Source: Mycolicibacterium sp. J2 (GTDB taxonomy: Bacteria; Actinomycetota; Actinomycetes; Mycobacteriales; Mycobacteriaceae). Taken from it: a stretch of 64,000 nt of DNA. The position numbers and the translations under genes are program-made. Positions 18,176 to 27,979 of this stretch are shown piece by piece. How positions within the stretch are numbered: position 1 is the first letter of the stretch; each line of letters opens with the position of its first letter. The notes beneath the pieces are model-generated. The model made no database searches. It saw only the letters and a program-made list of their open reading frames with translations, and had not been told where the DNA came from. The stretch spans positions 248,001-312,000 of the forward strand of contig NZ_JAPFPY010000010.1 of assembly GCF_026240945.1 (NCBI RefSeq), in the 5' to 3' direction.

Positions 18176-19554
18176 CCGGCATCCCGGAGGGCATCGATCC
18201 GCCGAAGATGGTGCACCGCGATGTCGTGCTGGTCGCGGGCCCGTGGCTGGCCGGGGTGTCGGCGTTGGCCGCGGCGCTGCGGGACCGGATGCCCCAGCGG
18301 ACCTTCGTCGAGACCGGTGAGCTGCCGCCGGGCCAGGCGCCGGCGGCCGTCGTCTTCGCGGTGTCCGCAGTGGCCCCGCTGACCGATTCGGATGCGGTGT
18401 TGCTGGACGCCGCGGCCCGGCATACCGATGTGGTGGTCGGGGTGGTGACCAAGACCGACGTCCATCGCGGCTGGCGGGCGGTGCTGGCCGCCGATCGCGA
18501 TGTGGTGGCCGCCCGGTCGCCCCGTTATGCCGGCATGCCGTGGGTGGGCGCCGCCGCGGCGCCCGAGGTGGGCGAACCGTCGCTCGACGAGCTGGTGGAC
18601 GTGTTGTCCGGGTGTCTTGCCGACACCGCCGGACCTCATCGAAACCGGTTGCGGGCGTGGCAAACCCACCTCACCACGCGGATCGACGAGCTGTCCGGCG
18701 GGCATCCGCCGGAGGGGCGGGCGGTGCAGCTGCGGGCCGAGCGGGACGAGCTGCTGCGGGACCGGCGGCTGCAGCGGTCGCAGCGCAATATCGCGCTGCG
18801 CAGCCAGGTGCAGCAGGCCCGGGTCCAGTTGGGCTATTTCGCCAGGAATCGCTGCGCCTCGGTGCGCACCGAGCTGTCCGAGGATGTGGCCGACTGGAAC
18901 GGCCGGCACGCCGAGCGGCTGGTGTCCTACGTGCACCGGCGCTGCACCGAGGTGGTCGACGAGGTGGACGACGGCATCACCGAGCACCTGACCGACGTCG
19001 CAGGCGAACTCGGTCTGTCGGTACCGGACGCGCCGCAGACCGCGCCGGTACCGGAGGTCGGCGTCCCGGCGCTGCGGTCCAGGACGTTGGAGACCCGGTT
19101 GATGATGGTGCTCGGCGCGGGTTTCGGCCTGGGCGCCGCTTTCGCCGTGAGCAGGCTGTTCGCCGGTCTGGCGCCGGGGTTCACCGCACTGGGGGTGGTG
19201 GTCGGCGCGGTCGCTGGTCTGCTGTTGACGGTGTGGGTGATCGGGATCCGCAGTGTGCTGCACGACCGCGCCCTGGTGGATCGCTGGATCGGCGAGGTCA
19301 CCGCACGGTTGCGGGAGGCCACCGAGCAGCGCGTCGCGCACCGGGTGTTGACGGCCGAGGTGGCGTTCACCGGGGAGGCCGCCGCTCAAGACGAACGTGC
19401 GGCGGCGGAGCTGGCGCGTCGTATCGAGCGGATCGACGCCGAACTCGGCGATATCGCGGCGTGCACCGCGCGGTCGGTGGCCGCAGGTGAGCGCGAGCTG
19501 CCCCGGCTGCGCACCGCGCTGGCCAGGGTTTGTGCCGGGTTGGAAAGTGGGTAA
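18172..19554 (+). CDS. Dynamin-like/pseudo-GTPase membrane protein (Rv0210-like)
   Basis: 460 residues from ATG 18172 (MTGIPEGIDPPKMV), overlapping the upstream stop by four bases. N-terminal GTPase-like domain with VLVAGPWLAGVSALAAAL (Walker A position with Val for Lys) and VVTKTDVHRGW (G4-like TKTD). Then comes a long charged helical region (about 160-290). Two hydrophobic helices around 305-350 follow, the second running GVVVGAVAGLLLTVWVIGI, and then another charged helical tail. This layout, head, helices, membrane hairpin, helices, recalls bacterial dynamin-like proteins, but the nucleotide-binding residues are lost. Probably works with its partner at 17264. Confidence 0.75.
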   Translation: MTGIPEGIDPPKMVHRDVVLVAGPWLAGVSALAAALRDRMPQRTFVETGELPPGQAPAAVVFAVSAVAPLTDSDAVLLDAAARHTDVVVGVVTKTDVHRGWRAVLAADRDVVAARSPRYAGMPWVGAAAAPEVGEPSLDELVDVLSGCLADTAGPHRNRLRAWQTHLTTRIDELSGGHPPEGRAVQLRAERDELLRDRRLQRSQRNIALRSQVQQARVQLGYFARNRCASVRTELSEDVADWNGRHAERLVSYVHRRCTEVVDEVDDGITEHLTDVAGELGLSVPDAPQTAPVPEVGVPALRSRTLETRLMMVLGAGFGLGAAFAVSRLFAGLAPGFTALGVVVGAVAGLLLTVWVIGIRSVLHDRALVDRWIGEVTARLREATEQRVAHRVLTAEVAFTGEAAAQDERAAAELARRIERIDAELGDIAACTARSVAAGERELPRLRTALARVCAGLESG

Positions 19555-19721
19555 TACAAAACAGCGGTTCAGGGGCGTATCTGAATCGTTCTTGTGAGTG
19601 ATCGGACATTGTTCCGATTCACCACGGGTATGTCACGGGCGTTAACCTCTCCATAGGGACGACCGTGACCTATCAGTTATCGCCGATGCTACCGGCGCGT
19701 AACCTACGCAGGAGATATTAG

Positions 19722-21548
19722 ATGACCTCAGCGACCATTCCCGGTCTCGACAGTGCACCGACCAAACATCAGGGGCTGTTGGCCTGGGTCCAGGAGGTTG
19801 CGGAGCTGACGCAGCCGGACCGGGTGGTTTTCGCCGATGGCTCCGACGAGGAATATGAGCGCCTGGCGGCGCAGCTGGTCGAGGTCGGCACGTTCCAGAA
19901 GCTGAACCCGGAGAAGCAGCCGAACTCCTACTTGGCGCTATCCGACCCGTCCGATGTGGCCCGGGTGGAATCGCGCACCTTCATCTGTTCCGAGCGTGAG
20001 GTCGACGCCGGCCCTACCAACAACTGGATGGCGCCGGCCGAGATGCGCGGCATCATGACCGAGCTGTACCGCGGCAGCATGCGCGGTCGCACGATGTGGG
20101 TCGTCCCGTTCTGCATGGGCCCCCTGGACGCCGAGGACCCCAAGCTCGGCGTCGAGATCACCGACTCCGAGTACGTCGTCGTCTCGATGCGCACCATGAC
20201 CCGGATGGGCGCGGCCGCGCTGGCGAAGATCGGCGACGACGGTTTCTTCGTCAAGGCACTGCACTCCATCGGCGCCCCGCTGGAGCCCGGTCAGCAGGAC
20301 GTGCCGTGGCCGTGCAACGACACCAAGTACATCAGCCACTTCCCGGAGACCCGGGAGATCTGGAGCTTCGGGTCCGGCTATGGCGGTAACGCCCTGCTCG
20401 GCAAGAAGTGCTACTCGCTGCGGATCGCGTCGGCCATGGCCCACGACGAGGGCTGGCTCGCCGAGCACATGCTGATCCTCAAACTGATCTCGCCGGAGAA
20501 CAAGGCGTACTACATCGCCGCCGCGTTCCCGTCGGCATGCGGGAAGACCAACCTCGCCATGCTGCAGCCCACCATCCCCGGCTGGCGCGCCGAGACCGTC
20601 GGTGACGACATCGCCTGGATGCGGTTCGGCAAGGACGGCCGGCTCTACGCCGTCAACCCGGAGTTCGGCTTCTTCGGCGTGGCGCCGGGTACCAACTGGT
20701 CGTCGAACCCGAACGCCATGAAGACCATCGCCGCAGGCAACACCGTCTTCACCAACGTCGCCAAGACCGACGACGGCGACGTCTGGTGGGAGGGTCTGGA
20801 GGGCGATCCCGACCACCTTATCGACTGGAAGGGTCAGGACTGGTACCGGGAGTCCGAAGACAAGGCGGCGCACCCGAATTCGCGCTACTGCACCCCCATC
20901 TCGCAGTGCCCGTCGGTGGCCCCGGAGTGGGACGACCCGCAGGGTGTGCCGATCTCGGCGATCCTGTTCGGCGGTCGCCGCAAGACCACGGTGCCCCTGA
21001 TCACCCAGGCCCGCGACTGGCAGCACGGTGTGTTCATCGGCGCCACCCTCGGCTCGGAGCAGACGGCCGCGGCCGAGGGCAAGGTCGGCACCGTCCGGCG
21101 CGACCCGATGGCCATGCTGCCGTTTCTCGGCTACAACGTCGGCGACTACTTCCAGCACTGGATCAACATCGGCAAGAACGCCGACGAATCCAAGATGCCG
21201 AAGATCTTCTTCGTCAACTGGTTCCGCCGCGGGGATGACGGCCGGTTCCTGTGGCCGGGTTTCGGCGAGAACAGCCGCGTGCTCAAGTGGGCCGTCGAGC
21301 GCATCGAGCACAAGGCCGACGGCAAGTCGACCCCGATCGGCATCGTGCCCACCGCGGCCGACCTCGATCTGGCCGGCCTGGACGTGGATGCCGCCGATGT
21401 CGACGAGGCGCTGGCCGTCGATGCCGATGAATGGCGGGCCGAGGTGCCGCTGATCGAGGAATGGTTCGAGTTCGTCGGCGAGAAGCTCCCGACGGGCATC
21501 AAGGACGAGTTCGACGCGCTGAAGATCCGGCTGGCCGAGTCCGACTGA
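19722..21548 (+). CDS. pckG: Phosphoenolpyruvate carboxykinase (GTP)
   Basis: 608 residues, usual length. Catalyses oxaloacetate + GTP to PEP + CO2 + GDP, the entry to gluconeogenesis. Visible motifs are the hypersensitive-Cys P-loop [12 protein letters not shown] at 269-280 (C273, K275), [12 protein letters not shown] for metal binding, [25 protein letters not shown] and [13 protein letters not shown]. The start has AGGAG seven bases upstream. A strong intrinsic terminator follows the stop. The gene is called pckA in M. tuberculosis (Rv0211). The 167 bases upstream hold the promoter; no operator was recognised. Confidence 0.97.
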   Translation: MTSATIPGLDSAPTKHQGLLAWVQEVAELTQPDRVVFADGSDEEYERLAAQLVEVGTFQKLNPEKQPNSYLALSDPSDVARVESRTFICSEREVDAGPTNNWMAPAEMRGIMTELYRGSMRGRTMWVVPFCMGPLDAEDPKLGVEITDSEYVVVSMRTMTRMGAAALAKIGDDGFFVKALHSIGAPLEPGQQDVPWPCNDTKYISHFPETREIWSFGSGYGGNALLGKKCYSLRIASAMAHDEGWLAEHMLILKLISPENKAYYIAAAFPSACGKTNLAMLQPTIPGWRAETVGDDIAWMRFGKDGRLYAVNPEFGFFGVAPGTNWSSNPNAMKTIAAGNTVFTNVAKTDDGDVWWEGLEGDPDHLIDWKGQDWYRESEDKAAHPNSRYCTPISQCPSVAPEWDDPQGVPISAILFGGRRKTTVPLITQARDWQHGVFIGATLGSEQTAAAEGKVGTVRRDPMAMLPFLGYNVGDYFQHWINIGKNADESKMPKIFFVNWFRRGDDGRFLWPGFGENSRVLKWAVERIEHKADGKSTPIGIVPTAADLDLAGLDVDAADVDEALAVDADEWRAEVPLIEEWFEFVGEKLPTGIKDEFDALKIRLAESD

Positions 21549-21568
21549 TCGGACGCACAGCTCACCGA

Positions 21569-21600
21569 ACCGCCCCCGACACAGTCGGGGGCGGTTTTTT
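21569..21600 (+). terminator. Intrinsic terminator of pckG
   Basis: A perfect 11-bp stem, ACCGCCCCCGA (21569-21579) with TCGGGGGCGGT (21585-21595), has a five-base loop and is followed by a run of six T (21595-21600). It lies 20 bases after the stop codon. It insulates pckG from the riboswitch-controlled gene. Confidence 0.92.
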
Positions 21601-21691
21601 GCTGACCACACCTGTCGCGGTTAGCCTCAAGAGATGTTTCGCCGACCCAAACTCAGGGTCACCGGGGCTCTGAGCAGCAAATTCAGGATCG

Positions 21692-21723
21692 TTGACGCCG
21701 TAAATTTGTAGTCTCGCTAAGTT
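21692..21723 (+). promoter_or_regulatory. Possible promoter for the riboswitch transcript
   Basis: TTGACG at 21692-21697 is a good -35. TAAGTT at 21718-21723 fits the mycobacterial -10 TANNNT, though the spacer of 20 is long. The predicted start near 21730 would place the whole aptamer in the leader. Confidence 0.35.
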
Positions 21724-21748
21724 GCTGGGTGGCTGTCGGGGCGGGTAG

Positions 21749-21901
21749 GGTCTCGGTCAGCGAAGGGGAGTAGTTCCTGACCGCCGGCAGGTCCGGCGCG
21801 ATGCGGACGGGTCGACACACTGGCGGCGCGAGCAGCCCGGCCCTCCACCGGATCCCATATCCGGCGAGCGAGACCTTCGGCCGACATGACCGTTGTCGGC
21901 C
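21749..21901 (+). ncRNA. yybP-ykoY manganese-sensing riboswitch
   Basis: Three conserved pieces occur in order. GCGAAGGGGAGTAG at 21760-21773 is the L1 metal-site strand. GTCGACACA lies at 21811-21819, like the GUCAACA L3 strand. GCGAGACCTTCGG closes at 21868-21880. CGAAGG (21761-21766) pairs with CCTTCG (21874-21879) as P1. This is the yybP-ykoY (Rfam RF00080) Mn2+ aptamer. Two competing structures are visible. GGTCTCG (21749-21755) is complementary to the conserved CGAGACC (21869-21875). A 7-bp hairpin GGCCGAC/GTCGGCC (21879-21885 with 21895-21901) uses the far side of P1. The element precedes a cation-exchanger gene, the usual target type. Confidence 0.85.
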
Positions 21902-21960
21902 CGAGGTTTCGTCGCCGTCGATGTCAACCCGGGCCGCGCACAGATCGAGGACTCGCCCCC

Positions 21961-23238
<1,278 letters not shown>

Positions 23239-23250
23239 CGCAGGCGATGG

Positions 23251-24627
23251 TCAGGTCGTGATCAGCCGGCGCAACTCGGTCTCCAGCGCTTTTCGCTGCA
23301 GTTGTCGCGTCGCATACCAATAGGCTTGGCCGGCAAGGCCTTTGGGGAAGTAGATGGCGCGCTGGCGAACCGTGGTGCGGTCGTCCCCGTCGGGCTGCAG
23401 CGTCCATTCCAGCCAGGCCCCGCCGGGGGCGCGGCCGGCTATCCGTACCCGCAGCACGCTGTTGTCGGTGCTCCGGTCGATGTGCCGCTGGTTGCGGCCA
23501 GGGCCGACCGGGAAGGTGCCGGGCGTGGCGGTGGCGACGCGCGAGTGCAGTGTGGCCCAGGTCTGTTCGACGGTGCCGGCGCACTGCGCCGTGCGATTGT
23601 CCGTGTAGACGATCTCGCCCGCCCAGTCCGGATCCGACGGCAACGGGTCCGACGGAGCGACGGTAGCCGGGGTGGTCGTCCACGTCGACTCCACCTCGCC
23701 GTCGGCGGAATGGCGCAGCGCGAGCGCGACGGCCTGGCGGTAATCGGTCGGTCCGCCCGGCGGCGGTGCGATGACGGCGTCGATATCGTGTTCTTTGGCG
23801 ACGGCATCGGTGCTCAGCGATTCGATGAGAGCACGCCCGATATTGCCCGGCACGGGTGTCACCAGATCGATCCACAGCCCGGCCAGCTTGGGGGTGAGCA
23901 CCGGCAGCACCAGAATGCGGCGCCGGGCCAGGCCGGCCACTTCGGCATAGATCTGCATCATCTCGCCGTACCGCAGCACATCGGGGCCGCCGATATCGTA
24001 GGTGCGGCTGGCCGGTAGGTCAGCCGTTGCCGCGGCGATCAGGTAGTACAGCACGTCTCGCACCGCGATCGGCTGGATGTGGTTGTTCACCCAGCGGGGG
24101 GTCGTCATCACGGGCAAGCGGTTGGTGAGGTGCCGGATCATCTCGAACGATGCCGAGCCCGAACCGATCACCACGCCCGCCTGGAGCACCATGGTGGGCA
24201 CGCCGGAATCGATGAGGATTTGGCCTACCTGCGTGCGGGAGCGCAGATGCGTCGACAGTTGCCGCGACTCGGCATGAAGCCCGCCGAGGTAGACGATGCG
24301 GCGCACGCCGGCCCGCTTGGCCGCTTCGGCGACGTTGGTGGCGCTGCGGGTTTCCTTGTCGAGGAAGCCGCCGTGGCTGCTCATCGAGTGCACCAGGTAG
24401 TACAGGACATCGACGTCCGCGAAAGCGTCGTCCAGGGTGTCCGGCTGCAGCAGATCACCGCGGAACACCTGCACATCGGCAACCCACGGCACGTCGCAGA
24501 TCTTGTCGGGGTCGCGGACCAGCACCCGGACCTGATGACCGGCCTCCACCAGCCGCGGCGCCAGGCGCGCACCGATATACCCGGTGGCGCCGGTGACCAG
24601 CACCCGAAGCGGCCTGTCGTCCGTCAC
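23251..24627 (-). CDS. NAD(P)-binding extended/atypical SDR with C-terminal DUF2867
   Basis: 458 residues from GTG 24627, with AAGGAG four bases upstream; upstream codons in frame are not used. Residues about 5-300 form a YbjT/NmrA-like Rossmann domain: VLVTGATGYIGARL, VLVRDPDK, RIVYLGGL, and a truncated catalytic region. Residues about 310-458 resemble the SRPBCC-type DUF2867: EVESTWTT, WLEWTLQPDGDDRTTVRQ and FPKGLAGQAYWY. Mycobacterial homologues are annotated as conserved proteins; function unknown. Convergent with the cation exchanger (12-base gap). Confidence 0.85.
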   Translation of the reverse strand: MTDDRPLRVLVTGATGYIGARLAPRLVEAGHQVRVLVRDPDKICDVPWVADVQVFRGDLLQPDTLDDAFADVDVLYYLVHSMSSHGGFLDKETRSATNVAEAAKRAGVRRIVYLGGLHAESRQLSTHLRSRTQVGQILIDSGVPTMVLQAGVVIGSGSASFEMIRHLTNRLPVMTTPRWVNNHIQPIAVRDVLYYLIAAATADLPASRTYDIGGPDVLRYGEMMQIYAEVAGLARRRILVLPVLTPKLAGLWIDLVTPVPGNIGRALIESLSTDAVAKEHDIDAVIAPPPGGPTDYRQAVALALRHSADGEVESTWTTTPATVAPSDPLPSDPDWAGEIVYTDNRTAQCAGTVEQTWATLHSRVATATPGTFPVGPGRNQRHIDRSTDNSVLRVRIAGRAPGGAWLEWTLQPDGDDRTTVRQRAIYFPKGLAGQAYWYATRQLQRKALETELRRLITT

Positions 24628-24748
24628 TGGTCTCCTTGCGGGCCGCGGGTGGGGCAGAGCATCGAGCAAGCAGATCGGTATTCCACCACATCGGCGCGCC
24701 CAAACCCTCGCATCGACAGAACGCGGTCGGATGTGGCGGGGCCACCTC

Positions 24749-24779
24749 TTGACAGGTGTCAAACGCGGCATCGTAGAGT
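24749..24779 (+). promoter_or_regulatory. fadD4 promoter with palindromic operator over the -35 box
   Basis: TTGACA (24749-24754) is a perfect -35. After 19 bases comes TAGAGT (24774-24779), a TANNNT -10 box. The -10 ends seven bases before the ATG at 24786, the spacing expected for a leaderless mRNA. TTGACAGGTGTCAA (24749-24762) is a perfect 6-2-6 palindrome covering the -35, so a repressor bound here would block RNA polymerase. Confidence 0.65.
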
Positions 24780-24785
24780 CAGCCC

Positions 24786-26306
24786 ATGCAGATCCGTGAA
24801 ACCGCGCTCGCGACACCCGACAAGCCGGCCGTCATCCTCCACCCGGCCGGCACCGTGGTCACGTTCGGCCAGATGGAAGCCCGGGCGAATCAGCTCGCGC
24901 ACTATTTCCGCAGCCGCGGTCTGCAGGAGGGTGACGCGGTCGCGATCCTGATGGAGAACACCGAACACATGCACACGATCATGTGGGCGGCGCGCCGATG
25001 CGGTCTGTACTACGTACCGCTCAATACGCACCTGACCGCTGCCGAAGCGGCGTACATCATTGACAACAGCGCGGCCAAGGCGATCGTCGCGTCGGCGGCA
25101 CTGCGGGACACCTGTGCCGCCCTTACCGAACACCTGCCTGCCGGGCTGCCTGACATCCTGCTGACCACCGCCGACGATCTGGACGGCTGGGCGCGCTACC
25201 CGCAGGCCGTGCAGGATCTGCCCGAGACGCCGATCGCCGACGAGATCGAAGGTGATCTGCTGCAGTACTCATCGGGCACCACCGGCCGTCCGAAGGGCAT
25301 CAAGCGTGCGTTGCCGCACCTGCCCCCGTCGGAGGTGCCGGGCATGATGGCCATGCTCGTCGAGTACTGGATGGGACCCGACGCGGTCTACCTCAGCCCC
25401 GCGCCGCTGTACCACACGGCCCCGTCGGTGTGGTCGCTCAATGCCCTCGCCGGTGGGTTGACCGTGGTGGTGATGGAGAAGTTCGATCCCGAGGGCACCC
25501 TCGAGGCCATCGCGAAACACGGTGTCACACATGGACAATTCGTGCCGGTGATGTTCACCAGGATGCTCAAGCTGCCCGCATCGGTGCGCGACTCCTATGA
25601 CATCTCGTCCCTCAAGCGGGTCATGCATGCCGCCGCCCCGTGTCCGGTGGAGATCAAGAAGCAGATGATCGATTGGTGGGGGCCCATCGTCGACGAGTAT
25701 TACGCCTCATCGGAAGCCATCGGCTCGACGCTGATCAGCGCCGAGGAGTGGCTGACCCATCCCGGTTCGGTGGGCAAGCCGATGGTCGGCGCCATCCACA
25801 TCCTGGACGAGGACGGCAACGAGTTGCCGCCGGGACAGCCGGGCGAGATCTACTTCGAGGGCGGCAACGACTTCGAGTACCTCAACGACCCCGGCAAGAC
25901 CGCTTCCTCGCGCAACACGCACGGCTGGCTGACCGTCGGTGACATCGGCTACCTGGACGACGACGGTTACCTCTACCTCACCGACCGGCGGCATCACATG
26001 ATCATCTCCGGCGGCGTGAACATCTATCCGCAGGAAGCCGAGAACATGCTCGTCACCCACCCCAAGGTGATGGACGCCGCGGTGTTCGGCATCCCCGACG
26101 AGGAGATGGGCCAGGCCGTCAAGGGTGTGGTGCAGACCGTCGACCCGGCGGACGCCACCGAGGAATTCGGCCGGGAGTTGCTGGGCTGGTTGCGGGACAG
26201 GCTGGCGCACTACAAGTGCCCGCGGTCCATCTCGTTCGAGGCGCAACTGCCGCGCACCGACACCGGCAAGCTCTACAAGCAGGAGCTGATCGCCAAGTAT
26301 TCGTGA
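24786..26306 (+). CDS. fadD4: Fatty-acid-CoA/AMP ligase FadD4
   Basis: 506 residues. ANL superfamily adenylating enzyme. A3 motif YSSGTTGRPKG at 161-171; YYASSEAIG (A5); HGWLTVGDIGYLDDDGYLYL (A7) and TDRRHHMIISGGVNIYP (A8). The catalytic Lys lies in RTDTGKLYKQEL near the C-terminus. It activates a carboxylic acid as acyl-AMP and transfers it to CoA. Sequence and position shortly after pckG match Rv0214 of M. tuberculosis; the natural acid is not known. The transcript is probably leaderless. Confidence 0.9.
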   Translation: MQIRETALATPDKPAVILHPAGTVVTFGQMEARANQLAHYFRSRGLQEGDAVAILMENTEHMHTIMWAARRCGLYYVPLNTHLTAAEAAYIIDNSAAKAIVASAALRDTCAALTEHLPAGLPDILLTTADDLDGWARYPQAVQDLPETPIADEIEGDLLQYSSGTTGRPKGIKRALPHLPPSEVPGMMAMLVEYWMGPDAVYLSPAPLYHTAPSVWSLNALAGGLTVVVMEKFDPEGTLEAIAKHGVTHGQFVPVMFTRMLKLPASVRDSYDISSLKRVMHAAAPCPVEIKKQMIDWWGPIVDEYYASSEAIGSTLISAEEWLTHPGSVGKPMVGAIHILDEDGNELPPGQPGEIYFEGGNDFEYLNDPGKTASSRNTHGWLTVGDIGYLDDDGYLYLTDRRHHMIISGGVNIYPQEAENMLVTHPKVMDAAVFGIPDEEMGQAVKGVVQTVDPADATEEFGRELLGWLRDRLAHYKCPRSISFEAQLPRTDTGKLYKQELIAKYS

Positions 26307-26312
26307 TGCATT

Positions 26313-26349
26313 CTTTATGTGCGCAAGTGCGCACATAAAGGGGCATACT
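26313..26349 (+). promoter_or_regulatory. 28-bp perfect palindromic operator and -10 box of the MFS-ArsR operon
   Basis: CTTTATGTGCGCA (26313-26325), two spacer bases, then TGCGCACATAAAG (26328-26340): 13-bp arms without mismatch. CATACT at 26344-26349 is a good -10 and ends seven bases before ATG 26356 (leaderless spacing). The palindrome therefore covers the -35 region. Size and symmetry suit an ArsR/SmtB dimer, and the operon's second gene encodes one. It starts six bases after the fadD4 stop, but there is no T-run, so it is read as an operator and not as a terminator. Confidence 0.75.
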
Positions 26350-26355
26350 GGGCGC

Positions 26356-27600
26356 ATGGTCCTGCGCCATCGCGTCTTCCGGCGGCTTTACACCGCGCAG
26401 GTAACGGCCCTGGCCGGAACCGGGCTGCTCACCGTGGCGCTCGGTCTGCTCGCCTTCGACCTGGCCGGCGCGACCGCTGGTGCGGTCCTGAGCACCGCGC
26501 TGGCCATCAAGATGATCGCGTACGTGTTCGTCGCCCCCGTCATGTCGGGGCTGACGGCGCGACTGCCCCGCAAGACCGTGCTGGCCGGGGCCGATATCGT
26601 GCGTGCACTGGTGGCCTTGGCGCTGCCCTGGGTGGAACAGGTGTGGCAGATCTATCTGCTGGTGTTCGTCTTGCAGGCCGCGTCGGCGACGTTCACCCCG
26701 ACGTTCCAATCCGTCATCGCCGATGTGCTGCCCGACGAACGCCAATACACCCGTGCCCTGGCGCTGTCCCGGCTGGCCTATGACCTGGAAGCGCTGCTCA
26801 GCCCGCTGCTGGCGGCGGCGTTGCTCACCGTTGTCAGCTATCACGGTCTGTTCGCGGGCACCGGCGCCGGATTCCTGGTGTCACTGACGTTGGTGCTGGG
26901 CACCGCGATCCCGCGCCGGCCGGGTACCGAGCCCTGCGCACCGCTGCTGTCGCGGATCACCGTCGGCGCCCGGATCATGGTGCGCAGCCGCGAACTTCGC
27001 GCCTTACTGGCGATGAACGTGGTGGTGGCCGCGGCCACCGGGCTGGTGGTGGTCAACACCGTGGTGTGCGTGCGCGGCCTGCTCGGCGGCGGAAACTCCG
27101 ACGTGGCACTGCTGCTGGCCTGCTACGGGACCGGGTCGATGGCGCTGGCCCTGCTGATCCCGGCCGTGCTGGGCCGGGTGCCCGATCGCGCCGTGATGCG
27201 GTGCGGTGCGGTGCTGGCGGCGGCGGGACTGGTCGCGACGGCCGTGCTGCTGGCGACCGGGTCGGTGGGCTGGGCCGCGTTGACGGTGTTGTGGATCGCG
27301 TTGGGCGCGGCGACGTCGATGATCAACACGCCGGCCGGGCGACTGTTACGCCGCCATGCCGGTGAACAGTCCACAGCGGTGTTCACCGCGCAGTTCTCGC
27401 TCTCGCATGCCGGTTTCCTCATCACCTATCCGGTGGCCGGGTGGGTCGGCGCGGAGGCGGATCAGGCGGTGGCCGCAGGAATTCTCGCTATTCTCGCTAC
27501 ATTCGCGGCGATCGCCGCGACGCGGATGATGCGGAGAGGCGGGACGGCCGATGAGCAGGGATCCACTCCCGCGCGGGCCGCAGCCCTCGCTGGTCCATGA
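26356..27600 (+). CDS. MFS exporter, probably metal-responsive
   Basis: 414 residues from ATG 26356, with about twelve hydrophobic helices. The frame extends upstream to 26317, but that would run through the operator. The loop 2-3 region reads SGLTARLPRKTVLAGADIVRA, as in MFS permeases. Paired helices follow, including FVLQAASATFTPTFQSVIADVLPDERQY, typical of the MFS_3/enterobactin-exporter-like subgroup. The ArsR gene overlaps the last 50 bases in another frame. Coupling to a metal sensor suggests export of Ni, Co or Zn or of a metal chelate; this is inference. Confidence 0.85.
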   Translation: MVLRHRVFRRLYTAQVTALAGTGLLTVALGLLAFDLAGATAGAVLSTALAIKMIAYVFVAPVMSGLTARLPRKTVLAGADIVRALVALALPWVEQVWQIYLLVFVLQAASATFTPTFQSVIADVLPDERQYTRALALSRLAYDLEALLSPLLAAALLTVVSYHGLFAGTGAGFLVSLTLVLGTAIPRRPGTEPCAPLLSRITVGARIMVRSRELRALLAMNVVVAAATGLVVVNTVVCVRGLLGGGNSDVALLLACYGTGSMALALLIPAVLGRVPDRAVMRCGAVLAAAGLVATAVLLATGSVGWAALTVLWIALGAATSMINTPAGRLLRRHAGEQSTAVFTAQFSLSHAGFLITYPVAGWVGAEADQAVAAGILAILATFAAIAATRMMRRGGTADEQGSTPARAAALAGP

Positions 27601-27916
27601 GGTCGCGCCGGACGGGCAGCGGCTCGATATCGCCAGCGAGACCTTCCGGATGCTGGCCGACCGCACCCGTCTGCACCTGCTGTGGCTGCTGGCCCAGGGC
27701 GAAGCCGATGTCACCGCGCTGGCCGAGGCAACCGGCGCGTCGCGCACCTCGATAAGCCAACACCTGGCCAAACTCCGGTTCGCCCGACTGGTCGAGACGC
27801 GCAAGGACGGCCGGCGGGTGTTCTACCGGCTGCGCGACGGACATCTGAGCCGGCTGGTGCAGGAAGGCCTCAACCATGCCGACCATCAGGTGACCGGGGA
27901 GCCTGCGCATCCCTGA
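27551..27916 (+). CDS. ArsR/SmtB-family metal sensor with alpha-5 site
   Basis: 121 residues. Winged helix with FRMLADRTRLHLLWLLAQGE, the recognition helix TGASRTSISQHLAKL and wing ETRKDGRRVFYRL. The C-terminal helix carries D96, H98, H109 and H112, the exact D-x-H-x10-H-x2-H alpha-5 motif of the SmtB/CzrA/NmtR group. The usual alpha-3 CxC thiolate pair of ArsR/CadC is absent. So it should sense Zn, Ni or Co and release the 28-bp operator at 26313. The ATG lies 50 bases inside the MFS gene, so the two are co-transcribed and the sensor autoregulates. Confidence 0.9.
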   Translation: MSRDPLPRGPQPSLVHEVAPDGQRLDIASETFRMLADRTRLHLLWLLAQGEADVTALAEATGASRTSISQHLAKLRFARLVETRKDGRRVFYRLRDGHLSRLVQEGLNHADHQVTGEPAHP

Positions 27917-27979
27917 GATACAACTGTGCCGACCGGCGCTGACCCTGGCAATAGCGGTCGAGGAAAGGTGGTCCGTCTC

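Noticed and set aside
19555..19721. CRP (TGTGA-N6-TCACA) site upstream of pckG
   Set aside because: Only a left half-site (TGTGA near 19594) is present, without a matching right half.
26313..26340. The 28-bp palindrome as a fadD4 terminator
   Set aside because: No T-run follows, and it overlaps the promoter of the MFS gene; an operator explains it better.
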